14,140 bases of DNA from Chloroflexota bacterium (GCA_024278255.1 JAJRTP010000306.1:1-14140), one strand, 5' to 3'. Positions 6,552 through 13,793 are shown, numbered from the stretch's first letter. Program-made: numbers and translations. The notes: generated from the letters alone by a model not told the origin.

Positions 6552-7664
6552 ATGCAGAAAAGCTCATCTTTACCGCAGCCCTTACGCTCTTTATCCAAAG
6601 GGCAAAAACTGACCATTGGCGTAATCATTGCCGTCCTCGTTATTCTCCTGTTAGGCTCCTTCAACCAGCCGGAAGATACCGGCCCGGCAATAGGTTTGGC
6701 CGCACAGCCATTTCTGATATTAGCCATTTTGTCATTTGGCGGGGGGGTTCTGAGTTTTGTTTCCCCTTGCACCCTGCCCGTCCTGACTGCCTATTTTGCC
6801 TTTGCCTTCCAAAGCGGCCGTAAACAAATCGCCACCAATACTTTATCCTTCATGCTGGGACTGGCCACAACTTTTGTTTTATTCGGCGCGGTCGGCTTTG
6901 CCTTGGGCAAAACCTTGCTGCGTAATCAAAATATTCTCTTACTGGTCGGCGGCTCTGTAATTATGGTAATGGGTGTCCTGAGCTTGTTGGGGCGTGGCTT
7001 TGGCGGAATTGATACCAGCGGCGCCGGTGGCGCCCAACCCCGCAGCGCTACTTTACGCGGCTCCTACTTGTTTGGTCTTACTTTCGCCATCGGCTGGTCC
7101 AGCTGTGTCGGCCCGATTTTAGGCACGGTGCTTACCTTCGCCGCAGCCTCCTCGACTGTTTGGAATGGGATGATGCTGCTCTTCATTTACACGCTGGGTT
7201 TGGGGTTACCTTTACTTATCGTCTCTACTTTCTTCGGCCGGCTGCCCCGTGACAGTTTCTTCTGGCGGCTGCTTCGGGGGAAAGGCTGGACGTGGAATAC
7301 GCACGTTTTTGCCGTAGCCCTCGTGTGGGCGCTGGCTATCTGGCGCATTCTGGTGGCTGTATTTGAATATGCTTTCGACACCTATGACATTTTTGCCGGA
7401 CAAACGTTCACCACCGCGCACGAAATCGGCTTGTTGGTTCTCGTCGTCATTGGCGCTGCTTTGTGGGCTTATACCAGCAGCGACAACAAGAAGGTTGCCG
7501 TCCAACTGCACAGCACCCAGCTTATCAGCGGCGCGCTCTTTATCATTATTGCCTTGCTGATGCTCAATGGCGCGTTGGCCAACATCAATACACTCCTCAG
7601 CCCGGAACTGTCTCTCTGGTTCGTAGAATTGGAGGAGAAGTTTATCGCTATATTTGGTCAATAG
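6552..7664 (+). CDS. ccdA: CcdA-like thiol-disulfide electron transporter (DsbD transmembrane family)
   Basis: The 370-residue membrane protein carries the conserved cysteine of TM1 in SFVSPCTLPVL (Cys73) and its partner in TM4 in IGWSSCVGPILG (Cys185). These two cysteines relay electrons from cytoplasmic thioredoxin across the membrane. CcdA keeps an outer thioredoxin-like protein reduced, here most likely the TlpA encoded 21 bp downstream. It is longer than the classical CcdA (about 220-240 residues): there is an N-terminal helix (about 22-36) with a linker before the core, and extra membrane segments at the C-terminus (about 290-365), so the core is embedded in a larger protein. GGAGAG precedes the ATG by 7 nt. 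Confidence 0.9.
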   Translation: MQKSSSLPQPLRSLSKGQKLTIGVIIAVLVILLLGSFNQPEDTGPAIGLAAQPFLILAILSFGGGVLSFVSPCTLPVLTAYFAFAFQSGRKQIATNTLSFMLGLATTFVLFGAVGFALGKTLLRNQNILLLVGGSVIMVMGVLSLLGRGFGGIDTSGAGGAQPRSATLRGSYLFGLTFAIGWSSCVGPILGTVLTFAAASSTVWNGMMLLFIYTLGLGLPLLIVSTFFGRLPRDSFFWRLLRGKGWTWNTHVFAVALVWALAIWRILVAVFEYAFDTYDIFAGQTFTTAHEIGLLVLVVIGAALWAYTSSDNKKVAVQLHSTQLISGALFIIIALLMLNGALANINTLLSPELSLWFVELEEKFIAIFGQ

Positions 7665-7685
7665 CGTCAATAATCTCCCACAATC

Positions 7686-8324
7686 ATGTCTCAGGAAAAT
7701 GAACTGCGTAAGCGTAACGGCCGTAATCCCCTCCTGTTCATTGGCGGCTTTATTCTGCTGGGATTAGCCATCGCCCTATTACTTTTTGGCGGCAGCTTGT
7801 TTGGCCGCAAAGAGGAAACGGCCGTCAACTTACCCCAGGTTCCAGCCCAGAGCAACTCGCTTCAGGCCGGTGAAATCAGCAGCAGCGGCCCTCTGGCAGT
7901 GGGAGACACAGCCCATGACTTCACCCTTCAGGATTTGGATGGCAACAACGTCAACCTGAACGATTTACGCGGCCGTCCGGTCATTCTTAACTTTTGGGCT
8001 ACCTGGTGCGCTCCCTGCCGCATTGAAATGCCGGAACTGCAAGCCGCTTACGAAACCTACCAGACTGACGGCTTGGCAATTCTGGCCCTGGATCAGCAGG
8101 AACCAGCCGACATTGTGCGCGAGTTTTTTTATGGCCAGATGGGCTTGACCTTTACCCCGCTCCTGGACAGCGATGGTGCTGTTTCCGATAGTTACGGCGC
8201 GAACCGTATCTTCCCCACTACCTTCTTCATCAATCCCGCTGGGGAAGTGACGGCCATTCATCGCGGCCCTATGACCCGTTCCCAGATTGATGGCTATCTG
8301 GCCGAAACAATCCCCACAGGATAA
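7686..8324 (+). CDS. Membrane-anchored thioredoxin-like reductase (TlpA/ResA/CcmG type)
   Basis: This 212-residue protein has one N-terminal anchor helix (about residues 16-35) and a thioredoxin fold facing outward. The fold starts with the peroxiredoxin-like VGDTAHDFTLQDLDGNNV, has the active site WCAPC (residues 107-111) and a cis-proline at Pro177 in RIFPTTF. The family reduces apocytochrome c CXXCH cysteines or other outer disulfides, with electrons from CcdA. The gene follows ccdA at once, and an ATG is used although no Shine-Dalgarno is visible, suggesting coupled or weak initiation. ResA, TlpA and CcmG cannot be told apart here. Two ACGGCCGT octamers are present. Confidence 0.92.
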   Translation: MSQENELRKRNGRNPLLFIGGFILLGLAIALLLFGGSLFGRKEETAVNLPQVPAQSNSLQAGEISSSGPLAVGDTAHDFTLQDLDGNNVNLNDLRGRPVILNFWATWCAPCRIEMPELQAAYETYQTDGLAILALDQQEPADIVREFFYGQMGLTFTPLLDSDGAVSDSYGANRIFPTTFFINPAGEVTAIHRGPMTRSQIDGYLAETIPTG

Positions 8325-8325
8325 T

Positions 8326-9102
8326 ATGAATTCCACACCGCCAGACGAAGCAGTAAACGGCCGTACCCAAACCCTGGCCCACAATATCAACCGGGCCGCT
8401 GCCGGTTTCAACAACCACTGGCTGGCTGTCATCAACATCCTGGTAGCTACCTACGTCCTCCTGCCCCTACTGGCCCCCACTCTGATGAAAACCGGGCTGG
8501 AAACCCCAGCCCGCGTCATCTACACCATGTACAGTCCCATGTGCCACCAGATGGCCTCGCGCAGCTTCTTCCTCTTTGGCGAGCAGCCCGTCTACCCCCG
8601 CGAATTGGCCGGCACTAACTACACACCTTTGGAAGCCTACACCCCCGATTTGCCTGAATTTGCCGACGCCCCGCCGGAAAACTGGGCCAGATTTTTCCTG
8701 GCCGCCCGCCGTTTTGTGGGCAATGAGCAGATGGGTTACAAGACAGCCTTGTGTGAGCGGGATTTGGCGATTTACGGATTTGTTCTGGTGGGTGGTTTAG
8801 TGTATGCCCTGCTGCGGAAACGGTACAGGATACGGCCGTTGCCCATCCTCCTCTTCATCATCATTGGCATGGGGCCAATTGCTTTGGACGGCTTCAGCCA
8901 GCTATTCGGCTACTATGCCGTCCCTCTGGATGGCGGTGTGCCCCAGGGAGTTCAGGCTTCTATAGCCGCCATCTTCCCCCTGCGGGAAAGCCCCCCCTTC
9001 CTGCGCATCCTCACCGGTGCCCTTTTCGGCTTCATGCTCACCTGGCTCATCTTCCCCCACATCGAAGCCGGTATGCAGCCAAATAAAAAGGTCAACAAGT
9101 AG
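8326..9102 (+). CDS. DUF2085 family membrane protein
   Basis: The 258-residue product fits DUF2085, a membrane family of unknown function. The hallmark CHQ motif is in MYSPMCHQMASRSFFLFG (Cys73-His74), and the second conserved cysteine is in ALCERDLAIY (Cys143). Membrane helices lie at about 34-52, 147-164, 172-188 and 230-250. GPIALDGFSQL (residues 183-193) is a further family signature. Seventy residues separate the two Cys motifs and include a soluble outer insertion rich in Pro and aromatics. The chosen ATG starts one base after the tlpA stop; a start 13 codons earlier would overlap tlpA and has no ribosome site. Being the last gene of a thiol-redox cluster suggests, without proof, that the two cysteines take part in redox or metal chemistry. 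Confidence 0.85.
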   Translation: MNSTPPDEAVNGRTQTLAHNINRAAAGFNNHWLAVINILVATYVLLPLLAPTLMKTGLETPARVIYTMYSPMCHQMASRSFFLFGEQPVYPRELAGTNYTPLEAYTPDLPEFADAPPENWARFFLAARRFVGNEQMGYKTALCERDLAIYGFVLVGGLVYALLRKRYRIRPLPILLFIIIGMGPIALDGFSQLFGYYAVPLDGGVPQGVQASIAAIFPLRESPPFLRILTGALFGFMLTWLIFPHIEAGMQPNKKVNK

Positions 9103-9227
9103 GCGCTAACAGCGCCTCTATCGACAAAAAATTGTCGATAGGAGCGGATGCCGGGATTTATCACGGCAGTGACTACGACCGAGATGAATCTCGGTATCCA
9201 TCTTTTGTCAGCGTAGTCTGGCAAAAG
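9102..9227. repeat. Array of consecutive hairpins after DUF2085
   Basis: The region holds, in order: GGCGCT/AGCGCC (9102-9116); CTATCGACAA/TTGTCGATAG with AAAA loop, a perfect 10-bp stem (9118-9141); CCGGGATTTATCACGG (9151-9166) within TGCCG/CGGCA; CCGAGATGAATCTCGG (9179-9194), which matches the previous unit at 12 of 16 positions; an outer pair GACTACG/CGTAGTC (9171-9177 and 9212-9218) that encloses it; and CTTTTGTCAG/CTGGCAAAAG (9202-9211 and 9218-9227), which competes with the outer pair. No stem has a good T-run. No coding sequence is apparent. Confidence 0.7.
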
Positions 9228-9234
9228 ACGTAGA

Positions 9235-9263
9235 AACAATAGGACGATTTACAAAATCATCCT
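9235..9263 (-). terminator. Possible fabF terminator
   Basis: On the minus strand AGGATGATT and AATCGTCCT pair (one G-U) around a TTGTA loop within 9241-9263, followed by ATTGTTTC. It lies 37 bp after the fabF stop. The T-run is broken, so termination strength is doubtful. A direct repeat CCAATTCGTT (9268-9277, 9286-9295) lies between. Confidence 0.4.
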
Positions 9264-9299
9264 ACCAATCCAATTCGTTTATTCCCCAATTCGTTGTAC

Positions 9300-10550
9300 T
9301 CATTCTGCCCATCTCCCCAAAACAACCACCGCATTATGCCCCCCCAAGCCAAAACTGTTTGACATAACAATATCAACGTCAACAGCCCGCGCCTCATTGG
9401 GCACATAATCCAGATCGCAGGCCGGGTCTGGATTTTCGTAGTTAATGGTGGGGGGCAAAATTCCCGCCTCAATGGTTTTCAGACAAAGAATAGCTTCCAA
9501 CGAACCGCCGGCCCCCAATAGATGGCCGTGCATGGATTTGGTGGAACTGATGGGCAAATCATACGACTGCTCGCCAAAGAGCGATTTGATAGCGGCCGTT
9601 TCTCCCTTATCGTTCAAAGGCGTGCTGGTGCCGTGGGCATTGATGTACTGGATTTGTTCCGGTTCCAGCCCCGCGTCGTCCAGCGCCGCCTGCATAGCCT
9701 GTCTGGCTCCGGCCCCGTCTTCTGCGGGCATGGAGATGTGGAAGGCGTCGGCGCTGGCCCCGTATCCCAGCAGTTCGCCGTAAATAGTAGCTCCCCGCGC
9801 CTGGGCGTGGGCCAACTCTTCCAGAACCAGAATGGCCGCCCCTTCGCTGACAATAAAGCCGTCCCGCTCCCGGTCAAACGGCCGTGACGCCCTCTCAGGT
9901 TCATCATTCCGCGTAGAAATTGCCTTCATCACCCCAAAACCAGCCACGGCCGTAGGAATAATACACGCCTCTGCCGCTCCCGCCACCATCACGTCAACCG
10001 CGCCGCGCCGGATTAGGTTGGCCGCCTGGCCCAAAGCGTCATTGCCTGTGGCGCAAGCCGTCGCTACGGAAAGATTGGGACCGGTCAAATTATGATGGAT
10101 GGAAATCATGGCTGCCGGGGTATCGGCCAACATCATGGGTACAAAGAAGGGACTGACCCGCTGCGGTCCCCGGTTCTGTACGGTATGGGCTGCGTCTACA
10201 ATCGGTTCCATACTGCCCATACCGCTGCCCACGATAACGCCGACGTTACGGCCGTTTCCCCCCGCACTCGTCAATTGAGCATCTTCCAGAGCTTGCCCCG
10301 CCGCAGCCAAGGCAAACTGGGTCACCCGCGACATGCGCCGGGCATCCTTGCGACCAAACAACGCCACGGGATCAAACCCCTTCACCTCCCCGGCAATTTG
10401 CGTTTTGAAATCCGCGGCGTCAAAATGAGTAATCGGGCCAATACCGCTTTGACCCTGCTTGATATTTTTCCAAGTGCTTTCTACGTCATTCCCCAGCGGG
10501 TTGTACGTGCCCATGCCGGTGATGACAACCCGCCGCTTTTTCTCGTTCAT
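9300..10550 (-). CDS. fabF: Beta-ketoacyl-ACP synthase II FabF
   Basis: The 416-residue protein has the full KAS II fold and length (about 412 in Escherichia coli). The catalytic triad is visible: nucleophile Cys166 in SVATACATGND, His306 in INAHGTSTPLND and His343 in KSMHGHLLGAGG, with Lys338 alongside. The enzyme condenses malonyl-ACP with acyl-ACP and elongates fatty acids in the cytoplasm. A GGAGGCAG ribosome site lies just before the ATG. The gene lies 92 bp after the lipoprotein gene on the same strand, without acpP, fabD or fabG next to it, so it is outside a classical fab operon. Its leader has unusual structure. Three ACGGCCGT octamers are inside the gene. Confidence 0.96.
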   Translation of the reverse strand: MNEKKRRVVITGMGTYNPLGNDVESTWKNIKQGQSGIGPITHFDAADFKTQIAGEVKGFDPVALFGRKDARRMSRVTQFALAAAGQALEDAQLTSAGGNGRNVGVIVGSGMGSMEPIVDAAHTVQNRGPQRVSPFFVPMMLADTPAAMISIHHNLTGPNLSVATACATGNDALGQAANLIRRGAVDVMVAGAAEACIIPTAVAGFGVMKAISTRNDEPERASRPFDRERDGFIVSEGAAILVLEELAHAQARGATIYGELLGYGASADAFHISMPAEDGAGARQAMQAALDDAGLEPEQIQYINAHGTSTPLNDKGETAAIKSLFGEQSYDLPISSTKSMHGHLLGAGGSLEAILCLKTIEAGILPPTINYENPDPACDLDYVPNEARAVDVDIVMSNSFGLGGHNAVVVLGRWAE

Positions 10551-10551
10551 A

Positions 10552-10629
10552 CTGCCTCCAAAGGAAACGGCCGTAACAATTACGGCCGTTTCTCATCATC
10601 TATATTGCTTTATAACCCACCGGAGGCAG
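10552..10629 (-). promoter_or_regulatory. fabF leader with Shine-Dalgarno-sequestering potential
   Basis: On the minus strand CTGCCTCC (10629-10622) is exactly complementary to GGAGGCAG (10559-10552), which contains the fabF ribosome site, and two flanking G-U pairs extend it to 10 bp. The enclosed segment has a perfect 13-bp hairpin with a 3-nt loop (10592-10564), made of two ACGGCCGT octamers. The hairpin is followed by CTTT and could instead be a weak terminator for the upstream lipoprotein gene. A TATAAA-like box lies at about 10613-10608; a transcript starting there would lack the anti-Shine-Dalgarno arm. Confidence 0.5.
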
Positions 10630-10642
10630 GGAAGATACGCCG

Positions 10643-12703
10643 TTATTCCTTTGATACTGTCATCACATAAACTGAACCAGCTACCCCATCTGCATCATAC
10701 ACCTTGATAAATACCACCATATCTTCACTGAATGTGTACGTCAACGTTTCAATTTCGCCAACGCCGCCTTCATCAGTTACATCTTGCAGCAAATTACTTT
10801 CCTGATCTTCCAGGGCAATGATCGCATCAAAATCAGTATACGGCTCTACTTCCAGCGTCAACGTTTGTCCCGGCAAGCCACGGATAGCGTATGCTATAAA
10901 ACCGGATTCATCTGTAATCGCAGCCGTGGCGTCCTGGTCAGCCAGTTCAAAAACCGTATTGCCTGAACTGTGTAAATCCACATCATACGTACCGGTATTG
11001 TCGCCAAATTCAGTGTCCACTGAATTGTTCCCTACGCACTGATAAACACCGTCTTCCGGTACAATGAAGACATAAGCTTCTCCATCCAGAGTATCAAAGC
11101 CGCGCTCAGGAGCATAGCCGATGCCCTCCACGACAACGCCGTCTTGCTCCACCAGCACGGCCGTATCCAGCCCTTCTTCAGGCGAAACAATAATACCTAC
11201 CATATCTCCGGCTACAGCAATGAAAGGATACACGTCGCCCACATCCATCTCATCTTCCGTCAGTTCCGCCGAAGCAAAAACAGAATTGCTCATGGGGTAG
11301 CCTAACGTCAGGTCAAAGGAACCGGTTGAATCTTCAAACCCCATGATCTGAATAGCGTATTCGCCATCGGCCGGAATATCGATTAGTATATTTTCATCGC
11401 CAAAAGTAGCGTCCCGCGTATTATCCAGAATAGAGTTTCCGGTAGCATCCACCACGTCCAGCACAGCGTCAAAATCATCGGAAACGACTACAACTGCACC
11501 AATCAGGTCTCCTTCAGCCGTGCTAAAATTCCAGGACGAAATAGCGCCGGATTCAGCCACTTCGCCGGACACAGTATCGCCAAAAGCAATGCCGCCGGAT
11601 TCGCCGCCGGCGGGAGGCGTTCCCACTGTGCCCGCTTCACCAATACTCAAATCATACGTTCCGGTCGCATCGGCGAATCCGCTTACCACAATGTAATAGG
11701 TTCCGTCAGACGGCAAAGTCAGGCCCAATATTTCTTCCGTATCAAAACTATCATCTACTGGGCCGGCTTCCAAAATGGAATTGCCGTTTTCATCCAACAC
11801 ATCCACTATAGCATCCAGCGTATCATCAGGAGTAACCACAATGTCAATCGCTTCCCCTTCCAGCCCAATAAAATCCCAGGCGGAAATTGCACCTGCGGCC
11901 ACCTCGCCGGATACATTATCGCCGTACAGCAGGAAGCCCTGGCTTTCCGGCACACCTTCGGCCGTTTGCCCGCTGCCTTCCTCTTCTGCGACCTCGGTCA
12001 CGACAACCGTATTGGCAATGTCTTCGAAGATGGGCAAAACCTCATCTTCCATCTCTGCCGGGGCCATGCCGATAACGATACCGGCCCGGCCTGCGCCATC
12101 ACCCTGGCCGATAATCAGGGCCATGTAGCCGGTTTGCAGTGTACCGTCATCAGCCGTGGCCTTCACAGTGGCTACGGCCGCATCCTGACCTTGAATGGTT
12201 ACGGCCGTAGGCCCATCCACCACTTCCATATCATTACCGGCTATAGATTCATCTATCGCCATATTCAGGGCGGCCAGCGGGTCATCGCTTTCAAACTCAT
12301 CCGTCGGCCCCGACAAAACCATAACCACAGCCCCTTCCTTACCCGGCTCTGCTTCATCCAGCAAATCCTCATCGGAAGCCAGAATCGTAAAACCAAACAA
12401 ATCAGCCGCAAACCAATCTGCCGGGTACTGCAAAGAGAAGCCGCCTTCAGTACTGGTCAGGTCTGTCAGGCTGGCGGCTGGTTCTTCCGTAGGTTCCGGT
12501 TCATCGGTGGGTTCGGGCACGGCCGTAGGCTCTTCTGTTGGGGCCGGGACATCTGTCGGCTCCGGGGCTGTTGTAGGCGGCACGTCAGTTGCTGTTGGCG
12601 CCGGTACTGGTGTCGGCTCCTCGCCACCGCCGCAAGCTGTCAGAAACAAGCCCAACAGCAAAGCAGACAATACAATAAAAACAAAGGGTTTCAAATTCTT
12701 CAT
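10643..12703 (-). CDS. Lipoprotein with PsbP-like domain and four pre-peptidase-like beta repeats
   Basis: The 686-residue product has a type II signal peptide with lipobox LTAC (Cys24) followed by GGG, so it should be lipid-anchored on the outer face of the membrane. Residues 28-76 form a Pro/Thr/Glu linker of P-x-P-T repeats. Residues 85-235 begin with GGFSLQYPADW and resemble the PsbP/DcrB-like fold. Four beta-rich repeats follow at about 257-355, 371-469, 472-580 and 582-686. The first two share GDxVSGEV, FDAxLDVxDxxGNSIL and an F-x-D-x-TG-[TS]-[YF]-DL ending, as in bacterial pre-peptidase C-terminal domains; the last two are more diverged. The protein is acidic throughout. AGGAGAG precedes the ATG by 5 nt. 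Substrate and role are unknown; a binding or surface-scaffold role is only an inference. Confidence 0.88.
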   Translation of the reverse strand: MKNLKPFVFIVLSALLLGLFLTACGGGEEPTPVPAPTATDVPPTTAPEPTDVPAPTEEPTAVPEPTDEPEPTEEPAASLTDLTSTEGGFSLQYPADWFAADLFGFTILASDEDLLDEAEPGKEGAVVMVLSGPTDEFESDDPLAALNMAIDESIAGNDMEVVDGPTAVTIQGQDAAVATVKATADDGTLQTGYMALIIGQGDGAGRAGIVIGMAPAEMEDEVLPIFEDIANTVVVTEVAEEEGSGQTAEGVPESQGFLLYGDNVSGEVAAGAISAWDFIGLEGEAIDIVVTPDDTLDAIVDVLDENGNSILEAGPVDDSFDTEEILGLTLPSDGTYYIVVSGFADATGTYDLSIGEAGTVGTPPAGGESGGIAFGDTVSGEVAESGAISSWNFSTAEGDLIGAVVVVSDDFDAVLDVVDATGNSILDNTRDATFGDENILIDIPADGEYAIQIMGFEDSTGSFDLTLGYPMSNSVFASAELTEDEMDVGDVYPFIAVAGDMVGIIVSPEEGLDTAVLVEQDGVVVEGIGYAPERGFDTLDGEAYVFIVPEDGVYQCVGNNSVDTEFGDNTGTYDVDLHSSGNTVFELADQDATAAITDESGFIAYAIRGLPGQTLTLEVEPYTDFDAIIALEDQESNLLQDVTDEGGVGEIETLTYTFSEDMVVFIKVYDADGVAGSVYVMTVSKE

Positions 12704-12721
12704 TATTCTCTCCTGTTACGG

Positions 12722-12750
12722 TATATAGAGTAAAAACAAACGATTGTAAA
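12722..12750 (-). promoter_or_regulatory. Promoter of the lipoprotein gene
   Basis: On the minus strand TTTACA (12750-12745) and TATATA (12727-12722) are 17 bp apart, each one base from consensus. The predicted start at about 12715 lies just before the AGGAGAG ribosome site (12714-12708), giving a leader of only about a dozen bases. Confidence 0.65.
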
Positions 12751-13048
12751 CAACAGTCAATATACTGGAAAAACAGTTCTTCACCCTATAGGCCAAATGA
12801 CCCATAGAAATAGATCAATTAAAACACGCGCGTTACCTTACGGCCGTTTTACCCGTATGCTGTTTTTAGCGAACAAATTCGGGGATACACCTCATTCCAC
12901 AATAAGATTACCAAAAAAATCTAGCTGAAAGTGTAAACAAAAGCAAGGTAAATTGTAAATTGTACTACTTATAACTATGACCAGAGGGTAATCGTCCTAT
13001 CCCCTTAATAAGTTATACTTATCATAAAAACAAATCCCAGATGCAAGA
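12751..13048. other. AT-rich intergenic region with small repeats
   Basis: No gene was found. The stretch holds one ACGGCCGT octamer at 12840, a tandem TAAATTG repeat near 12950-12965 and a 15-bp palindrome ATAAGT-TAT-ACTTAT at 13008-13022 that could be an operator for the pilin promoter. AT content is well above that of the flanking genes. Confidence 0.5.
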
Positions 13049-13060
13049 GGCAAATTTGCC
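13049..13060. promoter_or_regulatory. Perfect 12-bp palindrome upstream of the pilin promoter
   Basis: GGCAAATTTGCC is fully self-complementary and ends 8 bp before the -35 box of the pilin promoter. This is a usual place for an activator site. The binding protein is unknown. Confidence 0.4.
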
Positions 13061-13068
13061 CAAATGAC

Positions 13069-13098
13069 TTGCAAAATTATGTAAATTTCGTTTATTAT
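13069..13098 (+). promoter_or_regulatory. Promoter of the pilin gene
   Basis: TTGCAA (13069-13074) and TATTAT (13093-13098) are 18 bp apart. The predicted start is at about 13102-13105, leaving a leader of about 115 nt before the pilin ATG. Confidence 0.6.
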
Positions 13099-13101
13099 AC
13101 A

Positions 13102-13154
13102 GGGGTTAGCCAGTGAGGCATCGAGCCACTTAAAAGCTAGACCCTCCTGGCCAG
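13102..13154 (+). ncRNA. Structured 5' leader of the pilin gene (possible riboswitch-like element)
   Basis: The predicted mRNA begins with GGGGTTAGC (13102-13110), which pairs with GCTAGACCCT (13136-13145) with one bulged A. Inside it AGTG (13112-13115) pairs with CACT (13127-13130) and extends into a GC/GC stem. A competing pairing, GCCAG (13109-13113) with CTGGC (13147-13151), would break both. CTGGCCAG (13147-13154) is itself a palindrome. Mutually exclusive stems of this kind are typical of regulatory leaders. The conserved core of cyclic-di-GMP riboswitches (GGGACGCAAAGC-like) was looked for and is absent. No known family was recognised. Confidence 0.4.
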
Positions 13155-13217
13155 ACAAAGAATAATTTATTGAGAAAATTTTTATCGTTCAATCATTCAT
13201 TCATTGGAGAATACATT

Positions 13218-13652
13218 ATGCAAATAACAAAAATGATTAAGCAACGAGAAGAGGGACAGGGCCTGGTTGAATACGCCCTGATCCTGGTATTGGTCGCCGT
13301 TATCGTCATCGTCATTTTGACGCTGCTTGGCTCCCAGGTTGTGTTCGTCTTCGCCAGAGTCGTGGGCGGGCTTAACGGCGATGTCATCAGTGATGGCGCT
13401 GTCTTTTTGGCCGCTGATCAAACCGTCAGCGGTTCCGCTATATGCACAGCCACGCTTACCGATATCAAGTTTGTAGCTGTAGACGGCAATGGCGATATGA
13501 TTAAAGATCAAAGCGTTACCCGAACCATTCGTGTCAACGGCGTCGCTGGCCCCTCTGTCACCGGCACAGCTTCCAACACCGGCATTGCCACGGCCGCCGG
13601 TCCCGTCACCGTTTCCGGAAGCTGTCCTATCAACATTACCATGAGTAATTAG
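13218..13652 (+). CDS. Flp-type pilin with extra C-terminal domain
   Basis: The 144-residue protein has a type IVb/Flp prepilin N-terminus: basic MQITKMIKQR, then EEG-QGLVEYALI, where cleavage after Gly13 would leave Glu at +5 and Tyr at +6 of the mature protein, followed by a hydrophobic helix (about 18-40). Flp pilins are usually 50-70 residues; this one has about 95 additional residues (50-144), Thr/Ser/Val/Gly-rich and probably beta-structured, with Cys76 and Cys136 that could form a disulfide outside the cell. It may be a main pilin with a surface domain or a minor pilin. GGAG lies 8 nt before the ATG; the frame opens further upstream at a TTG (13170) with no ribosome site. No prepilin peptidase or tad genes are in the window. 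Confidence 0.85.
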   Translation: MQITKMIKQREEGQGLVEYALILVLVAVIVIVILTLLGSQVVFVFARVVGGLNGDVISDGAVFLAADQTVSGSAICTATLTDIKFVAVDGNGDMIKDQSVTRTIRVNGVAGPSVTGTASNTGIATAAGPVTVSGSCPINITMSN

Positions 13653-13654
13653 GC

Positions 13655-13702
13655 AATTGGGTAACTGGGAAATTACTCAGTTACCCAATTACCCGGTTAC
13701 CC
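13655..13702. repeat. Inverted repeat and TTACCC triplet after the pilin gene
   Basis: AATTGGGTAACTG (13655-13667) and CAGTTACCCAATT (13678-13690) form a perfect 13-bp stem with a 10-nt loop. TTACCC then recurs every 8 bp (13681, 13689, 13697). There is no T-run, so this is not a clear terminator. It may be a degenerate dispersed intergenic repeat. Confidence 0.65.
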
Positions 13703-13793
13703 AAATTCTCAACCCGTATTATTATCCGGCCAAACATATCTTTTCTGTCCGTTAAAATGAACTTTTTGCGGACACACAAATCGGTGAGTAGTT

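Noticed and set aside
9614..9907. 97-codon minus-strand frame within fabF
   Set aside because: It is a frame-shifted shadow of fabF, whose catalytic residues are intact without any frameshift.
12195..12728. 177-codon Ser/Gly/Val-rich open frame on the plus strand
   Set aside because: The repetitive protein is only the complement of the lipoprotein Pro/Thr/Glu linker.
11966..12733. 255-codon open frame on the plus strand opposite the lipoprotein gene
   Set aside because: It is antisense to a gene with a lipobox, domains and good ribosome site. The translation is rich in Arg, Cys and His with no family pattern, as expected of a shadow frame.
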